Under the pieces are notes generated by a model. It saw only the letters and a program-made list of their open reading frames with translations, was not told the origin of the DNA and ran no database searches. Below, in pieces: positions 19,098 to 28,957 of a DNA stretch of 64,000 bases (position 1 is its first letter; each line of letters starts with the position of its first letter). Made by a program: the position numbers and the translations under genes. The stretch is from CAWCDJ01 sp963778675 (GTDB lineage: Bacteria; Acidobacteriota; Terriglobia; Bryobacterales; Bryobacteraceae): NCBI GenBank assembly GCA_963778675.1, contig CAVZVI010000013.1, positions 496,001-560,000 of the forward strand, read 5' to 3'.

Positions 19098-21170
19098 CTA
19101 TTTGCCGCCCGTCAGCTCGTTCGCCAGGGCCTGCGCCCCGTACAACTTCCGCAGCACTTCGGTGATCACCGCGGTGTGCACCGCGACCGCGCGGTTGGTC
19201 TCGCCGTCATACACGAAATCGCCCACCAGCGATTCGATGTTCCCGTCGAAGATCAATCCCACGATCTCCCCATTTCGATTGATCACCGGCGAGCCCGAGT
19301 TGCCCCCGATGATGTCGTTGGTCGTGACGAAATCGACCGGCGTCGCCAGGTCCAGCTTGTCGCAGTCCTTTACGTACCGCTCGGGCAGCGCGAAATCGCC
19401 CTTGCTGTCGAAACCGAGCGAGCGATCGTAGAGGCCGTACAGGGTGGTCTTGTAGGGGGCCTTGGTGCCGTTCATCGGGTACCCCTTCACTTCGCCGTAG
19501 GAAAGCCGCAGGGTGAAGGTGGCGTCCGGATAGGTGCTCTTGCCGTACACCGCGAACCGGGCCTTCCCCAACTGCTCGCCGGCCCGCTGCTCGACACTCT
19601 GCACGTTCTCCTGGTTCCACTTGATGAGTTCGCGCCGCATGGGGTCGAGCTTCCTCGCGAGCACGATCAGCGGATCGTCCGACGCGGCCACGGCTGCTTC
19701 GCCGCCCTCCACCAGCTTCCGCCGGAACGCCGGATCCGCCATCTTCGTCCCGTTCACCAGCGCCTCGGCGACCTCGTGGGGCGTCCGCCCGCCGAGCACG
19801 AGCTTGAGGAACGGATCGTTCGCAGCCGCGCCGCTCCGGTCCCATTCGAGCGCGCCCGCCATCAGCGCAATCTGCATCTGCGGATAGACCGGGGCGGGCG
19901 AGAACAGCCGCATCCTGAGCGAATCGAGCTGGGCGTCGTGGAAGCCCGGCAGGCGCTCCCCATCCGGCTTCCGGACTTCGGCCACGTACTCGACGATCGT
20001 GGTGGCGAGGTTGGCCAGCGACGACCCCAGGTCGCGATAGGCGTCCTCATTGAGCCGGGTGAGGGACTTCTTCTCGGCCGCCGCGATCTCATCCCAGGCG
20101 TTTCCGTAAGCCGCCTTCCATTGCGGGTTGGCCATCACCTTCGCCTGGAACTCACGCTCTTCCGCGGCTTTCTTATCCATCACGCTCTTCGAGAGCAGGC
20201 CCTGATACTGGCCCTCGCGGGCTTTCAGGCTGTTTTCCAGCCCGAAGATCATCGACGCCACCTGCCGCGCCGGTTCCGCGCCTCGCGCCGAATACTGCTT
20301 CAGCACGGCCAGCCGCTGTTTCAGGTGCTTCAGCGTAAGCGGCAGGTCGACGTCCCGCATCGTTTCGAGCTGCGCCAGCGTGTCCATCCGGCTGGTGGAT
20401 CCGGGATTGCCGGAAACGAACACCAGCTCGTTGTCCGCCGCTCCCTTCTCGTTCCATTTCAGGTAGTCTTTGCTGTCGATCGGCTTGCCGTTTTCGTATA
20501 CCCGGAACAGCGCGAAATCGATGTCGTACCGCGGATACGTGAAGTTGTCCGAATCCCCGCCGAAGAAGGCGATCTGTGCCTCGGGCGCGAATACCAGCCG
20601 CACGTCGGTGTATTTTTTATAGCGGTAGAGCCAATATTCTCCGCCCTGGTACAGCGTGACCACGTCCGACCGCAGCCCCGTTTTCTGCAGGCTCTCGCGC
20701 TCGATTGCGGCGATCGCCGCGCGCCTGGCCGCAAACTCCTCTTCCGCCGTTTTGGCCTGTTTCACCGCGTTCATCACCCGGTTTGTGACATTCTCCATCG
20801 AAATCAGGACATTGACCTCGAGATCCGGCGATTTCATCTCCTGCCCGGGCGTCGCGGCGTAAAAGCCCTCGCGGATATAGTCGTGCTCGCGCGTCGAGTT
20901 CTTTTGCAGTTGCCCCCGCGCCACGTGATGATTGGTGAGCAAAAGACCGTGCGGGCTCACGAACGACCCGGAGCCGCCATCGTTCAATCGCACACTGGAG
21001 AGGCGGACGTGGTCCAGCCACTGCTGCGTCGGGGTGAACCCGTACTGTTGCTGCAGCTGCTTCAGGGGCGGGTTGTCGAAGGTCCACATGCCTTCGCCCG
21101 CGAACAGAGAGACGCCGCCCAACAGCGCGCCGCATAGGGCCACTTTGCCCAGGAACTTGCCGTGAATCAT
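19098..21170 (-). CDS. S46 family serine dipeptidyl-peptidase
   Basis: The S46 family (DPP7/DPP11) removes dipeptides from oligopeptide N-termini in the periplasm of diderm bacteria. The 690-residue protein has a signal peptide (LGKVALCGALLGGVSLFAG). The catalytic His motif is LLLTNHHV (His81/82), Asp is likely in DIDFALFRVY, and the nucleophile is in GGNSGSP. Length matches the family. It is a single gene flanked by other exported proteins, which fits peptide scavenging from the environment. Whether it prefers hydrophobic or acidic P1 residues cannot be judged reliably by eye. Confidence 0.93.
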   Translation of the reverse strand: MIHGKFLGKVALCGALLGGVSLFAGEGMWTFDNPPLKQLQQQYGFTPTQQWLDHVRLSSVRLNDGGSGSFVSPHGLLLTNHHVARGQLQKNSTREHDYIREGFYAATPGQEMKSPDLEVNVLISMENVTNRVMNAVKQAKTAEEEFAARRAAIAAIERESLQKTGLRSDVVTLYQGGEYWLYRYKKYTDVRLVFAPEAQIAFFGGDSDNFTYPRYDIDFALFRVYENGKPIDSKDYLKWNEKGAADNELVFVSGNPGSTSRMDTLAQLETMRDVDLPLTLKHLKQRLAVLKQYSARGAEPARQVASMIFGLENSLKAREGQYQGLLSKSVMDKKAAEEREFQAKVMANPQWKAAYGNAWDEIAAAEKKSLTRLNEDAYRDLGSSLANLATTIVEYVAEVRKPDGERLPGFHDAQLDSLRMRLFSPAPVYPQMQIALMAGALEWDRSGAAANDPFLKLVLGGRTPHEVAEALVNGTKMADPAFRRKLVEGGEAAVAASDDPLIVLARKLDPMRRELIKWNQENVQSVEQRAGEQLGKARFAVYGKSTYPDATFTLRLSYGEVKGYPMNGTKAPYKTTLYGLYDRSLGFDSKGDFALPERYVKDCDKLDLATPVDFVTTNDIIGGNSGSPVINRNGEIVGLIFDGNIESLVGDFVYDGETNRAVAVHTAVITEVLRKLYGAQALANELTGGK

Positions 21171-21220
21171 GAAAAGAAGACTCCAAACCCTTTATAGCGC
21201 GATTGCAGGGTTGAAATCTT

Positions 21221-24200
21221 TTATTGCTTCGCGGCGCGGAGGAGTACGCGGCCCAAATGGTGGGCCAGATTACGGTCGGGCAGGAGAAGTGCCGATTCGA
21301 GCACCGTCCGGCCTTCCGCGGCGTGTCCCGATTCCAATTGCACCATGCCCGAAATGAGTGCGCTCCAGCTCGATCCGGCCCCGCCCGCGCGCGCAGGCTG
21401 AAGGCGCGCGGCCCACTCCGCGGCGTGGAAGTCCGGCAGTTGACGCGCCAGTTCGTAGGCGAAGACCAGAGTCTCCGCGCCGCCGGATGCGATCATACCT
21501 TGCAACCGCCGGCTCGCGGCATCCGCCCGCCCGCAGCGAGCTTCCGCCATTCCCAGCGACGCCTGGTTGGGTGCCGCGGCAATGAAGGGATCGAGCCCGT
21601 CGCGTGTGAACGCGAGTTGCGCGTCCGCTCCGCCGATGTGATCCACGATGGCGAGCGCCTCGCCGCACCGGCCGCCCTGCGCATCGGATGCCGCTTCGAG
21701 CGCGCGCACCCGGATCCACACCTGCCGGACATTGGTACCGCCCTCTTCGCGTGGAAAGAACCGGCCCTCGAACATCGCCCTGGCCCGATCGAACCGCCCA
21801 TCCTCGGCGTAACTGAGCGCCAGGTCGTAAACCATCGCCGCGGGCATGGCCGCCCGGTCCGGATACCGTTCGAGCGCCGCGACAGTTTCCGCCGCCGGCC
21901 TTCCCATCATGCCCAGGGCGGTACTGAGCCCCGTGTACAGCTCGGTGTTGGAGGGATCGTTCGCGAGCCCCGCGTGAAACGCTTCCGCCGCCGAAGGCAC
22001 GTCGCGCTTGATGCGAAGCAGGGTGCGTCCCAGGTCGGCATCGAGGACGGGTATCGACGGATTCAGATTCCGCGCCGTCCGCCACTCCCCGATCGCCGCA
22101 TCGGCCAGGCCCGAAGCCATCCGCAGCGAGCCGAGCAGAAAATGCGCCATGGCGTCGTCGGGCCTCTCCCGCACCGCGGATTCGATCACCTCCAGCGTCT
22201 GCGCGCCGTACGGAAAGACGTAAGCCGCCGGCAGCTTGGCCGCGATCGCGTAATCCGCGGCGGCCGGCTCTCCCAGCTTCCGCCGGCAGAAGGCGCGGTA
22301 GTAAGCCACCACCGGGTTCTTCTGCGGCAAAGGCACGCCGGGCTCGATCTGTTCCGCGGGCGGCTGCGGGTATTCGCGCCCGAGCACCGCCAGCGCCTCG
22401 CGCCACAGCCCCAGCCGCATGTATTGCGCCGCGATCCTCAGCACAGATTCCGGCCGGATCGCCGCCGTCTCCCGCGCCCCCCTGAGAGCGGCGAGTTCCT
22501 CCCGCGCGCGCTGGTCGTCCGGCTCCTGCTCCAGGTAAGTGGTGGCGCGAACCACGTCGCCCTCGCGCGCCAGCAACTCCGCCAGCTTCAGGTTCCCGGC
22601 TGCGCGGAACCGCGGCATGCGCCGCGCGGTCTCGAATTCGAGCCGCGCCTCGCGCATGCGGCCGAGACCTTCGTAAGCCAGCCCGAGATAGTACGCAATC
22701 TCCGGGTCGTAGCTGGCCCGAGCCTGGGCGGGTTCCAGCCGGCGGACCGCGTCATCGTAGCGCAGCAGGGTCACCGCCAGCCGTCCCGCCGCCACGTTCA
22801 ATGCCTGGTCGTCCGGCGATTGCCGCAGCGCCTTATCGTACACCTCGTACGCCCCGAGCAGGTTTCCGTTCAGCTCCAGGTCGGTGCCCGCTTCGAGCGG
22901 CCCACCCGCCGCCGGCCGGGGCTGCGGCCCGACGTGAACTTCTTTCTCCGGCGTCCAGTCGTACTTGCCCTCGGTCTGCCGCATCAGCGGGTGTCCCGCC
23001 GCATCCAGCAATTCGAAGGTCACGGGCGACGAAGGGGCGCCCGCGATCTCGAGCGACCAGGTGCGTTCCGGCGCCAGGTTCACCGTCTCTTCCCGCAGGA
23101 CCCGCTGTCCATCGAGGATCCGCACCTTCGCGCCCGCCACTGCCCGGTTCGCGTTGAAACCCGCCGCCAGCTTGCCGGCCTCGCGCCGCAAGTAGAGCAC
23201 CCCGGCGAGGTTGGCGCGGGTGATGCCGCCGATGCCCCGCACCGGCATCCAGTATTCGCTGAAATGGATGCTCTGACGCGGCTCCAGGAACGCATAGGTC
23301 TCCTGGTTGCGCATCAGCCCCGCCTGCACTTCGACGTAGGCGCTGTTGTCGTCGGAAAGCGCGCGCCGCCAGTCCAGTCCGTCGGCATCCACTCCCCACG
23401 ACCAGATCTTCTTCGCCGGCAGGTCGGCGTAATCCGCATAATGAACTACGCCCGCCTGAGTGTGCGGATGGTAGACGCCCATGAACGGCTCCCGGCTGCC
23501 GTGGACAAAGCGGGATACCGTGCCGCGCGTCTGTTTGCCGATCACGCTCTGGTCGAGCCCCGCGGAGTTCACCGGCCAGGTGTCCACGTCAGTGAAGCCA
23601 TGACTGGCGCTCCAGCGCATCGGGTACCAGATCTTCGAATCGTCCCAGACCCGCACGCCCGCGTTATTCCACCAGTAGAAGCGATGCCGCACGTCGCCGC
23701 GGTTGTAGAGTGTGACCCGCTCTTCGAGCACCGTCGATGCCGGCGCCAGCCGCAGTTCGACCGTCCACTGCATGCCGTAGGGCCGGTCGACATTTCCGAC
23801 GAACACCGATGCGCTGCCGTCCGCGTTCTTCGCCATCGAGAAATCCACCGGCGACATCGACACCCAGTTGTGCGACACGGGGAAGTTGAACTCGATGCCA
23901 AAGGCCGCCCAGGCCCCGCGGTACCCGATCTGCGCTTTTTTGATCGACGGGTTCGCATAGAACATCGGCTGCCCGCTGATCTTGTCGATGCAGGTATAGA
24001 GGTGGCCGCCGATATCGGGCAGCACCGAGCATTTCAGGTACTCGTTTTCCAGGTAGAGGGCGCGCCACGCCGTATCCACGCGCTGTCCGGTAAGGTTGTC
24101 GCGCAGCGTGTAGGGATAGTTGAAACGGGTCCCGGCGAACTGATCGAACGGCGGATTGGGGTCAGGCTGCCCCTCCAGATAGGTCGGAAGCGTGAGCACA

Positions 24201-24283
24201 TCCTGCCACACGCGAACGTCGGCGGCCGCCCCGTCCAGGCAGAAGACCATGGCCGCCGCAAGACACCAAGCTCGGGCACGCAT
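21221..24283 (-). CDS. Secreted DUF5107 domain protein with C-terminal TPR repeats
   Basis: The 1020-residue protein has a signal peptide (residues 1-21). A long N-terminal DUF5107 region follows, with phrases such as LYLENEYLKCSVLPDIGGHLYTCIDK and FYANPS; DUF5107 has a galactose-mutarotase-like beta-sandwich and occurs in carbohydrate-related proteins. From about residue 480 to the end it is a series of TPR-like helical pairs. It probably acts in the periplasm on, or as a binding protein for, glycans. No catalytic residue can be named with confidence. Separated by 50 bases from the S46 gene on the same strand. Confidence 0.85.
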   Translation of the reverse strand: MRARAWCLAAAMVFCLDGAAADVRVWQDVLTLPTYLEGQPDPNPPFDQFAGTRFNYPYTLRDNLTGQRVDTAWRALYLENEYLKCSVLPDIGGHLYTCIDKISGQPMFYANPSIKKAQIGYRGAWAAFGIEFNFPVSHNWVSMSPVDFSMAKNADGSASVFVGNVDRPYGMQWTVELRLAPASTVLEERVTLYNRGDVRHRFYWWNNAGVRVWDDSKIWYPMRWSASHGFTDVDTWPVNSAGLDQSVIGKQTRGTVSRFVHGSREPFMGVYHPHTQAGVVHYADYADLPAKKIWSWGVDADGLDWRRALSDDNSAYVEVQAGLMRNQETYAFLEPRQSIHFSEYWMPVRGIGGITRANLAGVLYLRREAGKLAAGFNANRAVAGAKVRILDGQRVLREETVNLAPERTWSLEIAGAPSSPVTFELLDAAGHPLMRQTEGKYDWTPEKEVHVGPQPRPAAGGPLEAGTDLELNGNLLGAYEVYDKALRQSPDDQALNVAAGRLAVTLLRYDDAVRRLEPAQARASYDPEIAYYLGLAYEGLGRMREARLEFETARRMPRFRAAGNLKLAELLAREGDVVRATTYLEQEPDDQRAREELAALRGARETAAIRPESVLRIAAQYMRLGLWREALAVLGREYPQPPAEQIEPGVPLPQKNPVVAYYRAFCRRKLGEPAAADYAIAAKLPAAYVFPYGAQTLEVIESAVRERPDDAMAHFLLGSLRMASGLADAAIGEWRTARNLNPSIPVLDADLGRTLLRIKRDVPSAAEAFHAGLANDPSNTELYTGLSTALGMMGRPAAETVAALERYPDRAAMPAAMVYDLALSYAEDGRFDRARAMFEGRFFPREEGGTNVRQVWIRVRALEAASDAQGGRCGEALAIVDHIGGADAQLAFTRDGLDPFIAAAPNQASLGMAEARCGRADAASRRLQGMIASGGAETLVFAYELARQLPDFHAAEWAARLQPARAGGAGSSWSALISGMVQLESGHAAEGRTVLESALLLPDRNLAHHLGRVLLRAAKQ

Positions 24284-24349
24284 GCGACTACATCGTACAC
24301 CCTGGGCGGGGCATGCTCGAGCCTGGGGACGCCAGGTAATCGGAGACTG

Positions 24350-25000
24350 TCAGCGCAAGTGGTGCGGCACCGTGCCGCCGAGCGTCGTCAAGACCGACAT
24401 ATCGCCCTGGAAGGTAAGTTGGGCCAGGCGGTCGAGGGTCGTGGTCGGATTGCCGCCCATGTCGCGTGAGACCTGCGCGAACCGGTCCTGGTATTTGCCT
24501 TGTAAGTACCGGTCGTGCGCGATATCCTGGCCGACCCGGCGGGTGAGGTATTCGGTAACCCCTTCGAGGATGTTGGGACTGTTCCCGCCCAACGCGTAGA
24601 ACTCCGGATAGAAGTTCGGGTGCGACAGATAGTGAATGAACTCGTGGTAGAGCGTGCCGTTGGTCACGCCGGCGTCGCGATTGACGTAGATGACGCGGTC
24701 GGTGACGTTGACTGCCGGCGCGCAGAAGGCGGGACAGGCGAAGTTGTCGTAGGCCGGCTTGGAGCTATTGGCCACGCCAATCACCCTTTTGGTGCCCCCG
24801 CAAGCGCTGACGTTGATCGCCGCGAAGCAATTGCGGAACACGGCATCGAAATAGGGTTTGTATTCGGCTTCGGGCAGGATGCGGAAAATCCGGGCGGGAT
24901 TCAAGCTCCTGACGTTGGAAGCGAGTCCCGCGGGCAGGTACGTTTCGTAGCGATTGAGCACGCGCTGCATCGCGTCGCTGGCATCGAGAGTATTCGGCAT
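24350..25000 (-). CDS. HExxH-containing protein, putative metalloprotease-like
   Basis: The 216-residue protein has no clear signal peptide. Residues around 115 read GTLYHEFIHYL, an HExxH zinc-binding motif. About 25 residues later ILEGVTEYLTRR supplies a glutamate in the right context for a gluzincin. I do not recognise the family beyond that. It may be a small neutral metallopeptidase or a DUF of unknown activity. The 61 bases between its start and the next minus-strand gene hold no obvious hairpin. Confidence 0.65.
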   Translation of the reverse strand: MPNTLDASDAMQRVLNRYETYLPAGLASNVRSLNPARIFRILPEAEYKPYFDAVFRNCFAAINVSACGGTKRVIGVANSSKPAYDNFACPAFCAPAVNVTDRVIYVNRDAGVTNGTLYHEFIHYLSHPNFYPEFYALGGNSPNILEGVTEYLTRRVGQDIAHDRYLQGKYQDRFAQVSRDMGGNPTTTLDRLAQLTFQGDMSVLTTLGGTVPHHLR

Positions 25001-25060
25001 GATCGAGGAATCTCCGTTGAGAATCAGCCTACCATGTGCGGAGGGGAGGACGAGCAGGCT

Positions 25061-25627
25061 TCATTTCATCCCGAGCTTCTTACCTGCCGCCAGCATACCG
25101 ATCGCTTCGCGAAGCCGCTTTTCCTTCGTTTCCTCCCGCTTCGCCGAATCGACCCAGCCGATGTACTGCCGCCGGCAGGAGGGCGCAAGCCGCTCGAAAC
25201 AGGCCCATGCACGGGCGTTGGCCTTGAGCTGTTTCTCGATGTACGGGGGAATCACGGAAGCCGATGGCCGCGGCGCATCGCCGCTTCGGTCCGTCGGCGG
25301 CCGCTTCAGTCCCGGCGCCGCAAGAAGCCCCCGCGCCTCGAGGTCCGCGTAGCGGCGGCGATTGCTGCTGGACCACTTGCTGTCGAGCTTTCGCGGAGTA
25401 ATCTTCCGCGCATACCGCTTCTCATCCAGACGCTTGATGAGGCTGTCGATCCAGCCGAAGCACAGCGCCTCCTCGACGATATCCTCGTAGGTGATGGAGT
25501 GATCCGGCACGCGGCCCTTGCGCAGCACGAGCCAGATCCCGGGCTCCGAATCGTGATGATCCCGGAGCCAGTCGCGCCACTCCCGGCGGGTGCGCACTTC
25601 CAGCATGCCAAGGTCTTTCGCAGGCAT
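25061..25627 (-). CDS. YdeI/OmpD-associated family protein
   Basis: The 188-residue protein matches the YdeI/OmpD-associated ('bacteriocin-protection') family: RREWRDWLRDHH at the N-terminus, then the family core EEALCFGWIDS and KRYARKITPRKLDSKWSSSN, and a helical C-terminus rich in Lys/Arg. The start at 25627 is selected over an upstream frame because GAGGGAG lies six bases before the ATG. It is divergent from the Rsm22-like gene, whose GTG begins 24 bases away. Molecular function of the family is poorly defined. Confidence 0.85.
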   Translation of the reverse strand: MPAKDLGMLEVRTRREWRDWLRDHHDSEPGIWLVLRKGRVPDHSITYEDIVEEALCFGWIDSLIKRLDEKRYARKITPRKLDSKWSSSNRRRYADLEARGLLAAPGLKRPPTDRSGDAPRPSASVIPPYIEKQLKANARAWACFERLAPSCRRQYIGWVDSAKREETKEKRLREAIGMLAAGKKLGMK

Positions 25628-25639
25628 CTTCACTCCCTC

Positions 25640-25646
25640 TATCCTA
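25640..25646. promoter_or_regulatory. Shared symmetric -10 element, YdeI-like/Rsm22-like genes
   Basis: The seven bases TATCCTA read TATCCT on the plus strand (six bases before the GTG at 25652) and TAGGAT on the minus strand (13 bases before the ATG at 25627). They could serve both divergent genes. Confidence 0.5.
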
Positions 25647-25651
25647 AAACT

Positions 25652-26566
25652 GTGCAGCTTCCCGCGCCCGTCCGCCGCGCCATCGAGGATCGCGCCGAAG
25701 ACCTCGGCTTCCCCGCGCTCAAACAGGCTGCGGCGGCGATGTCCGAAGCCTATCGCGAAGGCCGCGCGCCCCGGCTGGCCGACGACGCCCGCGCCGCCGC
25801 CTACCTCGTCACCCGCATGCCCGCTACCTATGCGGCGGCGTACTCGGTGCTGCGCGAAGTCCGCGAACGGCTCGGCCCCGTCGATACGCTCCTCGATGCC
25901 GGATCCGGCACCGGCGCGGCCTCGCTGGCCGCGCACGCCTGGTTCCCGGATGCTGCCATCACGATGGTCGAGCGCGATTCCGCCCTCGCCGCCGAGTCGC
26001 GCGCCTGGCTCCCGGATGCCGAGCTAATGCCTCGCGATTTCACCGCCGGCCTTCCCGAGCGCGATCTGGTCATTGCCGCGTACTCACTCGGTGAAGCCGG
26101 CGGCATTCTGCACGCCGCCCGGCTCTGGCAGGCCGCCCGCCGCGCCCTCGTCCTCATCGAGCCGGGCACGCCGCGCGGCTTCGAGCTTGTCCGCGCGGTC
26201 CGCGACCAGCTTCTCGCCGCCGGGGCCCGCATGATTGCGCCGTGCCCCGCAGAAGGCCCCTGCCCGATGGCCGCTCCCGACTGGTGCCATTTCGCCGCGC
26301 GCGTCGAGCGGTCGTCCCTGCACCGCCGCGTCAAAGGCGGGGAACTCGGCTACGAGGACGAGAAGTTCAGCTACGTGGCACTCGCCCGCGAGGCCGTCCC
26401 GCTTGCCGCCGCCCGCATCGTTCGCCACCCGCAGCACCACCCCGGCCTGATCGTCCTCGAAGAGTGCACGCCGCGGGGCCTGCGAACGGCCCGCGTGACC
26501 AAGCGCGATAAGGACGCCTTTCGCGCCGCGCGACACGCCGCCTGGGGTCAGGCGATCGATTCCTGA
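25652..26566 (+). CDS. Rsm22/METTL17-like SAM-dependent methyltransferase
   Basis: The 304-residue protein resembles the small-ribosomal-subunit Rsm22 family, predicted rRNA methyltransferases or assembly factors. The SAM site is visible as TLLDAGSGTGAAS, followed by VERD and VIAAYSLGE. The C-terminal part has clustered cysteines (C-P-A-E-G-P-C-P, then W-C-H-F and a further E-E-C), like the Fe-S-binding cysteines reported for this family. The GTG start is 24 bases from the divergent gene and six bases after a TATCCT hexamer, so a leaderless mRNA is likely. The 3' end overlaps the convergent aldo-keto reductase by 19 bases. Confidence 0.82.
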   Translation: MQLPAPVRRAIEDRAEDLGFPALKQAAAAMSEAYREGRAPRLADDARAAAYLVTRMPATYAAAYSVLREVRERLGPVDTLLDAGSGTGAASLAAHAWFPDAAITMVERDSALAAESRAWLPDAELMPRDFTAGLPERDLVIAAYSLGEAGGILHAARLWQAARRALVLIEPGTPRGFELVRAVRDQLLAAGARMIAPCPAEGPCPMAAPDWCHFAARVERSSLHRRVKGGELGYEDEKFSYVALAREAVPLAAARIVRHPQHHPGLIVLEECTPRGLRTARVTKRDKDAFRAARHAAWGQAIDS

Positions 26567-27282
26567 AATGCCTCCCAGTTCTGCCGCAGGTGCTCCGGCG
26601 AAGTCGTCCCGGTCAGAATCACCCCCGTGAACTCGTGCTCCAGGATGAAGCGGAACGCGTCGCGGCGCACCTGCGCACCCATGGCGAAGGGCCGGTTCAC
26701 CGCGATCCACTTCCCCTCTTCCAGGAATGGCTCGAACTGACGGTTTTCGCGGTTGAAGGGAAACTGCATCACGTTCAGGCGCGGATCCTCCATCGCCAGC
26801 CGCGCCGAGACCGGATCGCTCACGCTCGGCCCCAGCCGCGCAATCCCGAGGCCTCGCGCGTATTCCCAGGCCCGCGCTACCCCGGCGCTCGACAGAGCCT
26901 CGGGCGTGGTCTTGTGCAATTGCAGCACTTCGATCGCGCCCAGCCGTGCGATGCTCCGGTCCAGGCTGCGCCTCAGCTCGTCGAAAGAATGGCCGGCATA
27001 GGGCGCTCCGGCCTGCGCGTCCCAGTGTTCGCCGAACTTCGTGGCCGCGGTCACGCCCCGGCGTTCCGCCGGCCCGAGCGACCGCAGAAAGCGCCCCAGC
27101 CGCGCCTCGCTCACTCCGTCGCCGTAAGAGGGCGCCGTGTCGAAATAGCGCACGCCCAGCTCATACGCGAACTCCAGCAGCGTTTGCGCCTCCGCGTCCG
27201 AGGGAATCGGGTGGGGCGCGTGTCCCCACGGCTTGCCGATGCCGATCAGGCCCAGGCCCAGCTCCACGGTCTTTGTGCTCAC
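26548..27282 (-). CDS. Aldo/keto reductase family oxidoreductase
   Basis: The 244-residue NAD(P)H-dependent TIM-barrel protein keeps the family tetrad: Asp48 and Tyr53 (FDTAPSYG), Lys82 (TKFG) and His123 (LHK). It is shorter than classical members (about 280-330 residues) and belongs to the compact YgaE/YeaE-like group. Substrate cannot be predicted. Start GTG at 27282 is separated by 19 bases from the divergent HD-domain gene. Confidence 0.9.
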   Translation of the reverse strand: MSTKTVELGLGLIGIGKPWGHAPHPIPSDAEAQTLLEFAYELGVRYFDTAPSYGDGVSEARLGRFLRSLGPAERRGVTAATKFGEHWDAQAGAPYAGHSFDELRRSLDRSIARLGAIEVLQLHKTTPEALSSAGVARAWEYARGLGIARLGPSVSDPVSARLAMEDPRLNVMQFPFNRENRQFEPFLEEGKWIAVNRPFAMGAQVRRDAFRFILEHEFTGVILTGTTSPEHLRQNWEAFQESIA

Positions 27283-27287
27283 CGGTA

Positions 27288-27294
27288 TATGATA
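27288..27294. promoter_or_regulatory. Shared symmetric -10 element, aldo-keto reductase/HD genes
   Basis: TATGATA reads TATGAT on the plus strand (8 bases before ATG 27302) and TATCAT on the minus strand (6 bases before GTG 27282). Both distances fit leaderless transcription in both directions from one element. Confidence 0.6.
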
Positions 27295-27301
27295 AATCTC
27301 G

Positions 27302-27874
27302 ATGCTCGATCGCGATCAGGCTTGGGAAATTCTCTGCGAATATACGAAATCGGAAGGGCTCCGCAAACATGCGCTGGCCGTCGAAACCTGCGTCACGGCC
27401 TACGCCCGCAAGCTCGGTGAAGACGAGCCGCTGTGGTCCGTCACCGCCCTGCTGCACGATTTCGATTGGGAGATCCACCCCACGCTCGAAGAGCATCCGC
27501 AGAGGGGCGAAGCCATCCTCGCGGAGCGCGGCGTAGACGATGTCATCCGGCGCGCCATCCTTTCGCACGCCAACCACACCGGCGTGCCACGCGAAACCCC
27601 GCTGCAGAAGACGCTCTACGCCTGCGACGAGCTGGCCGGCTTCATTACCGCCATCTCTTACGTGAAGCCGCACCGCAGCGTCTTCGAAGTCGATGTCCCC
27701 TCCGTCAAGAAGAAGATGAAGGACAAAGCGTTCGCCCGTTCCGTCAATCGCCAGGATATCGTCGAAGGCGCCGCCGAACTGGGCGTCCCGCTCGAAGAGC
27801 ACATCGAGTTCTGCGTCAAGGCCATGCAGGCCCGCGCCGAAGAGCTAGGCCTGAAGGGCAGCCTGGACTCGTGA
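27302..27874 (+). CDS. HD-domain hydrolase-like protein
   Basis: The 190-residue protein is a stand-alone HD domain (metal-dependent phosphohydrolase superfamily). Metal-ligand motifs are LRKHALAVE, ALLHDFDWE and ILSHANH in the expected order and spacing. Many proteins of this subfamily are annotated as HDIG-containing hydrolases of unknown nucleotide substrate. Its last 30 bases overlap the convergent acyltransferase gene. Confidence 0.9.
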   Translation: MLDRDQAWEILCEYTKSEGLRKHALAVETCVTAYARKLGEDEPLWSVTALLHDFDWEIHPTLEEHPQRGEAILAERGVDDVIRRAILSHANHTGVPRETPLQKTLYACDELAGFITAISYVKPHRSVFEVDVPSVKKKMKDKAFARSVNRQDIVEGAAELGVPLEEHIEFCVKAMQARAEELGLKGSLDS

Positions 27875-28930
27875 CCGCAGGTAGCGGTTGGCCGGTTCTT
27901 CGATGAACCGGTAGACCAGCGCCGAAATCCCGATCACCAACGCGAGGTAGAGCGGAGCCGAAAAGGTCTTCGACCACCGCAGGTACCACCACAGCAGCGG
28001 CACGTGCAGAATGTACATCGCGTAGCTCGCCTTCCCCAGGTACACCGCCAGCGGCGTGGAGAGCCCGCGCGCGGCCGCGCCGCCGCCCAGCGCGAATCCG
28101 ATCAGCAGCAATCCATTCAGGGGGCGCAGCGCGGAGTTCAGGTCCACGCCCGGCGGCAGGAGTTGCGGCCAGGCAATGAGCACCGCCGCGCAGGCCGTTC
28201 CCGGCACGTACAGCCACGAGCCGGCCGGCCGCCTCCGCCGCGCGGCCAGCAGATCGAACGCGCACGCTGCCGCGATCCCCATCAGGAAATCGGACAGGTG
28301 AATGAGCGGCTTGATTTCGTCGGAAACGCCCACCGCCCACAGCACGCGGGTCAGGCAGCACGCCGCCGCGGCGGCGGCCAGCGTCTTGCGCCACCCCGAC
28401 CCACCGAGCCACGCCGCCAGAAGCGGGAAGGAGAGGTAGAAGAACATCTCGCACGAAAGCGACCAGGCCGGCGTGTTCCAGTTCACCGGAATATGACCGA
28501 GCCATCCCTGCAAAAGCAGTCCGTGTGCCGCCACCAGCGCGGTCTTCCCCGGAGTGCGGTCGGCCGCGATAAACGGCGCCACCATCAGCAGGCTCAGCAG
28601 GTACACCGGGTAGACACGCGCGATGCGCCCCGCGGTGTACCGGGCCACGCTGCGCCGCGTCCATTCCGTGCCCGCATAGCTGCGTGAAAGCACGAAACCG
28701 GAAAGGACGAAAAACGTGGTCACCGCGAGATAGCCGCCGCGGATCAGGGAGTAGACCGCGGCCGGCAGGGCGCGCGCCAGCGGCTCGAGCGACTGCCCCG
28801 GCCCGGTCAGGTGATGCAGGATCACCCACAGCGCCAGCAGAAAGCGCAGACCGGTGAGCGCGGGCAGATGCGCCGCGGACGCACGCGAACGGACCGGAAC
28901 GATTTCGGTAATTGCGAGGGCGATCTCCAA
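27845..28930 (-). CDS. Acyltransferase 3 family membrane protein
   Basis: The 361-residue protein is an integral-membrane acyltransferase of the type that O-acetylates cell-surface sugars or lipids. After a short hydrophilic lead it has LTGLRFLLALWVILHHL, containing the family's conserved H-H motif, then about ten hydrophobic segments ending in a basic tail. The best start is TTG at 28930, behind no strong ribosome-binding site, so the N-terminus is uncertain. Substrate unknown. Confidence 0.88.
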   Translation of the reverse strand: MEIALAITEIVPVRSRASAAHLPALTGLRFLLALWVILHHLTGPGQSLEPLARALPAAVYSLIRGGYLAVTTFFVLSGFVLSRSYAGTEWTRRSVARYTAGRIARVYPVYLLSLLMVAPFIAADRTPGKTALVAAHGLLLQGWLGHIPVNWNTPAWSLSCEMFFYLSFPLLAAWLGGSGWRKTLAAAAAACCLTRVLWAVGVSDEIKPLIHLSDFLMGIAAACAFDLLAARRRRPAGSWLYVPGTACAAVLIAWPQLLPPGVDLNSALRPLNGLLLIGFALGGGAAARGLSTPLAVYLGKASYAMYILHVPLLWWYLRWSKTFSAPLYLALVIGISALVYRFIEEPANRYLRSRVQAALQA

Positions 28931-28957
28931 ATTCTAGCGCGCGCCGGATGCCGTCAG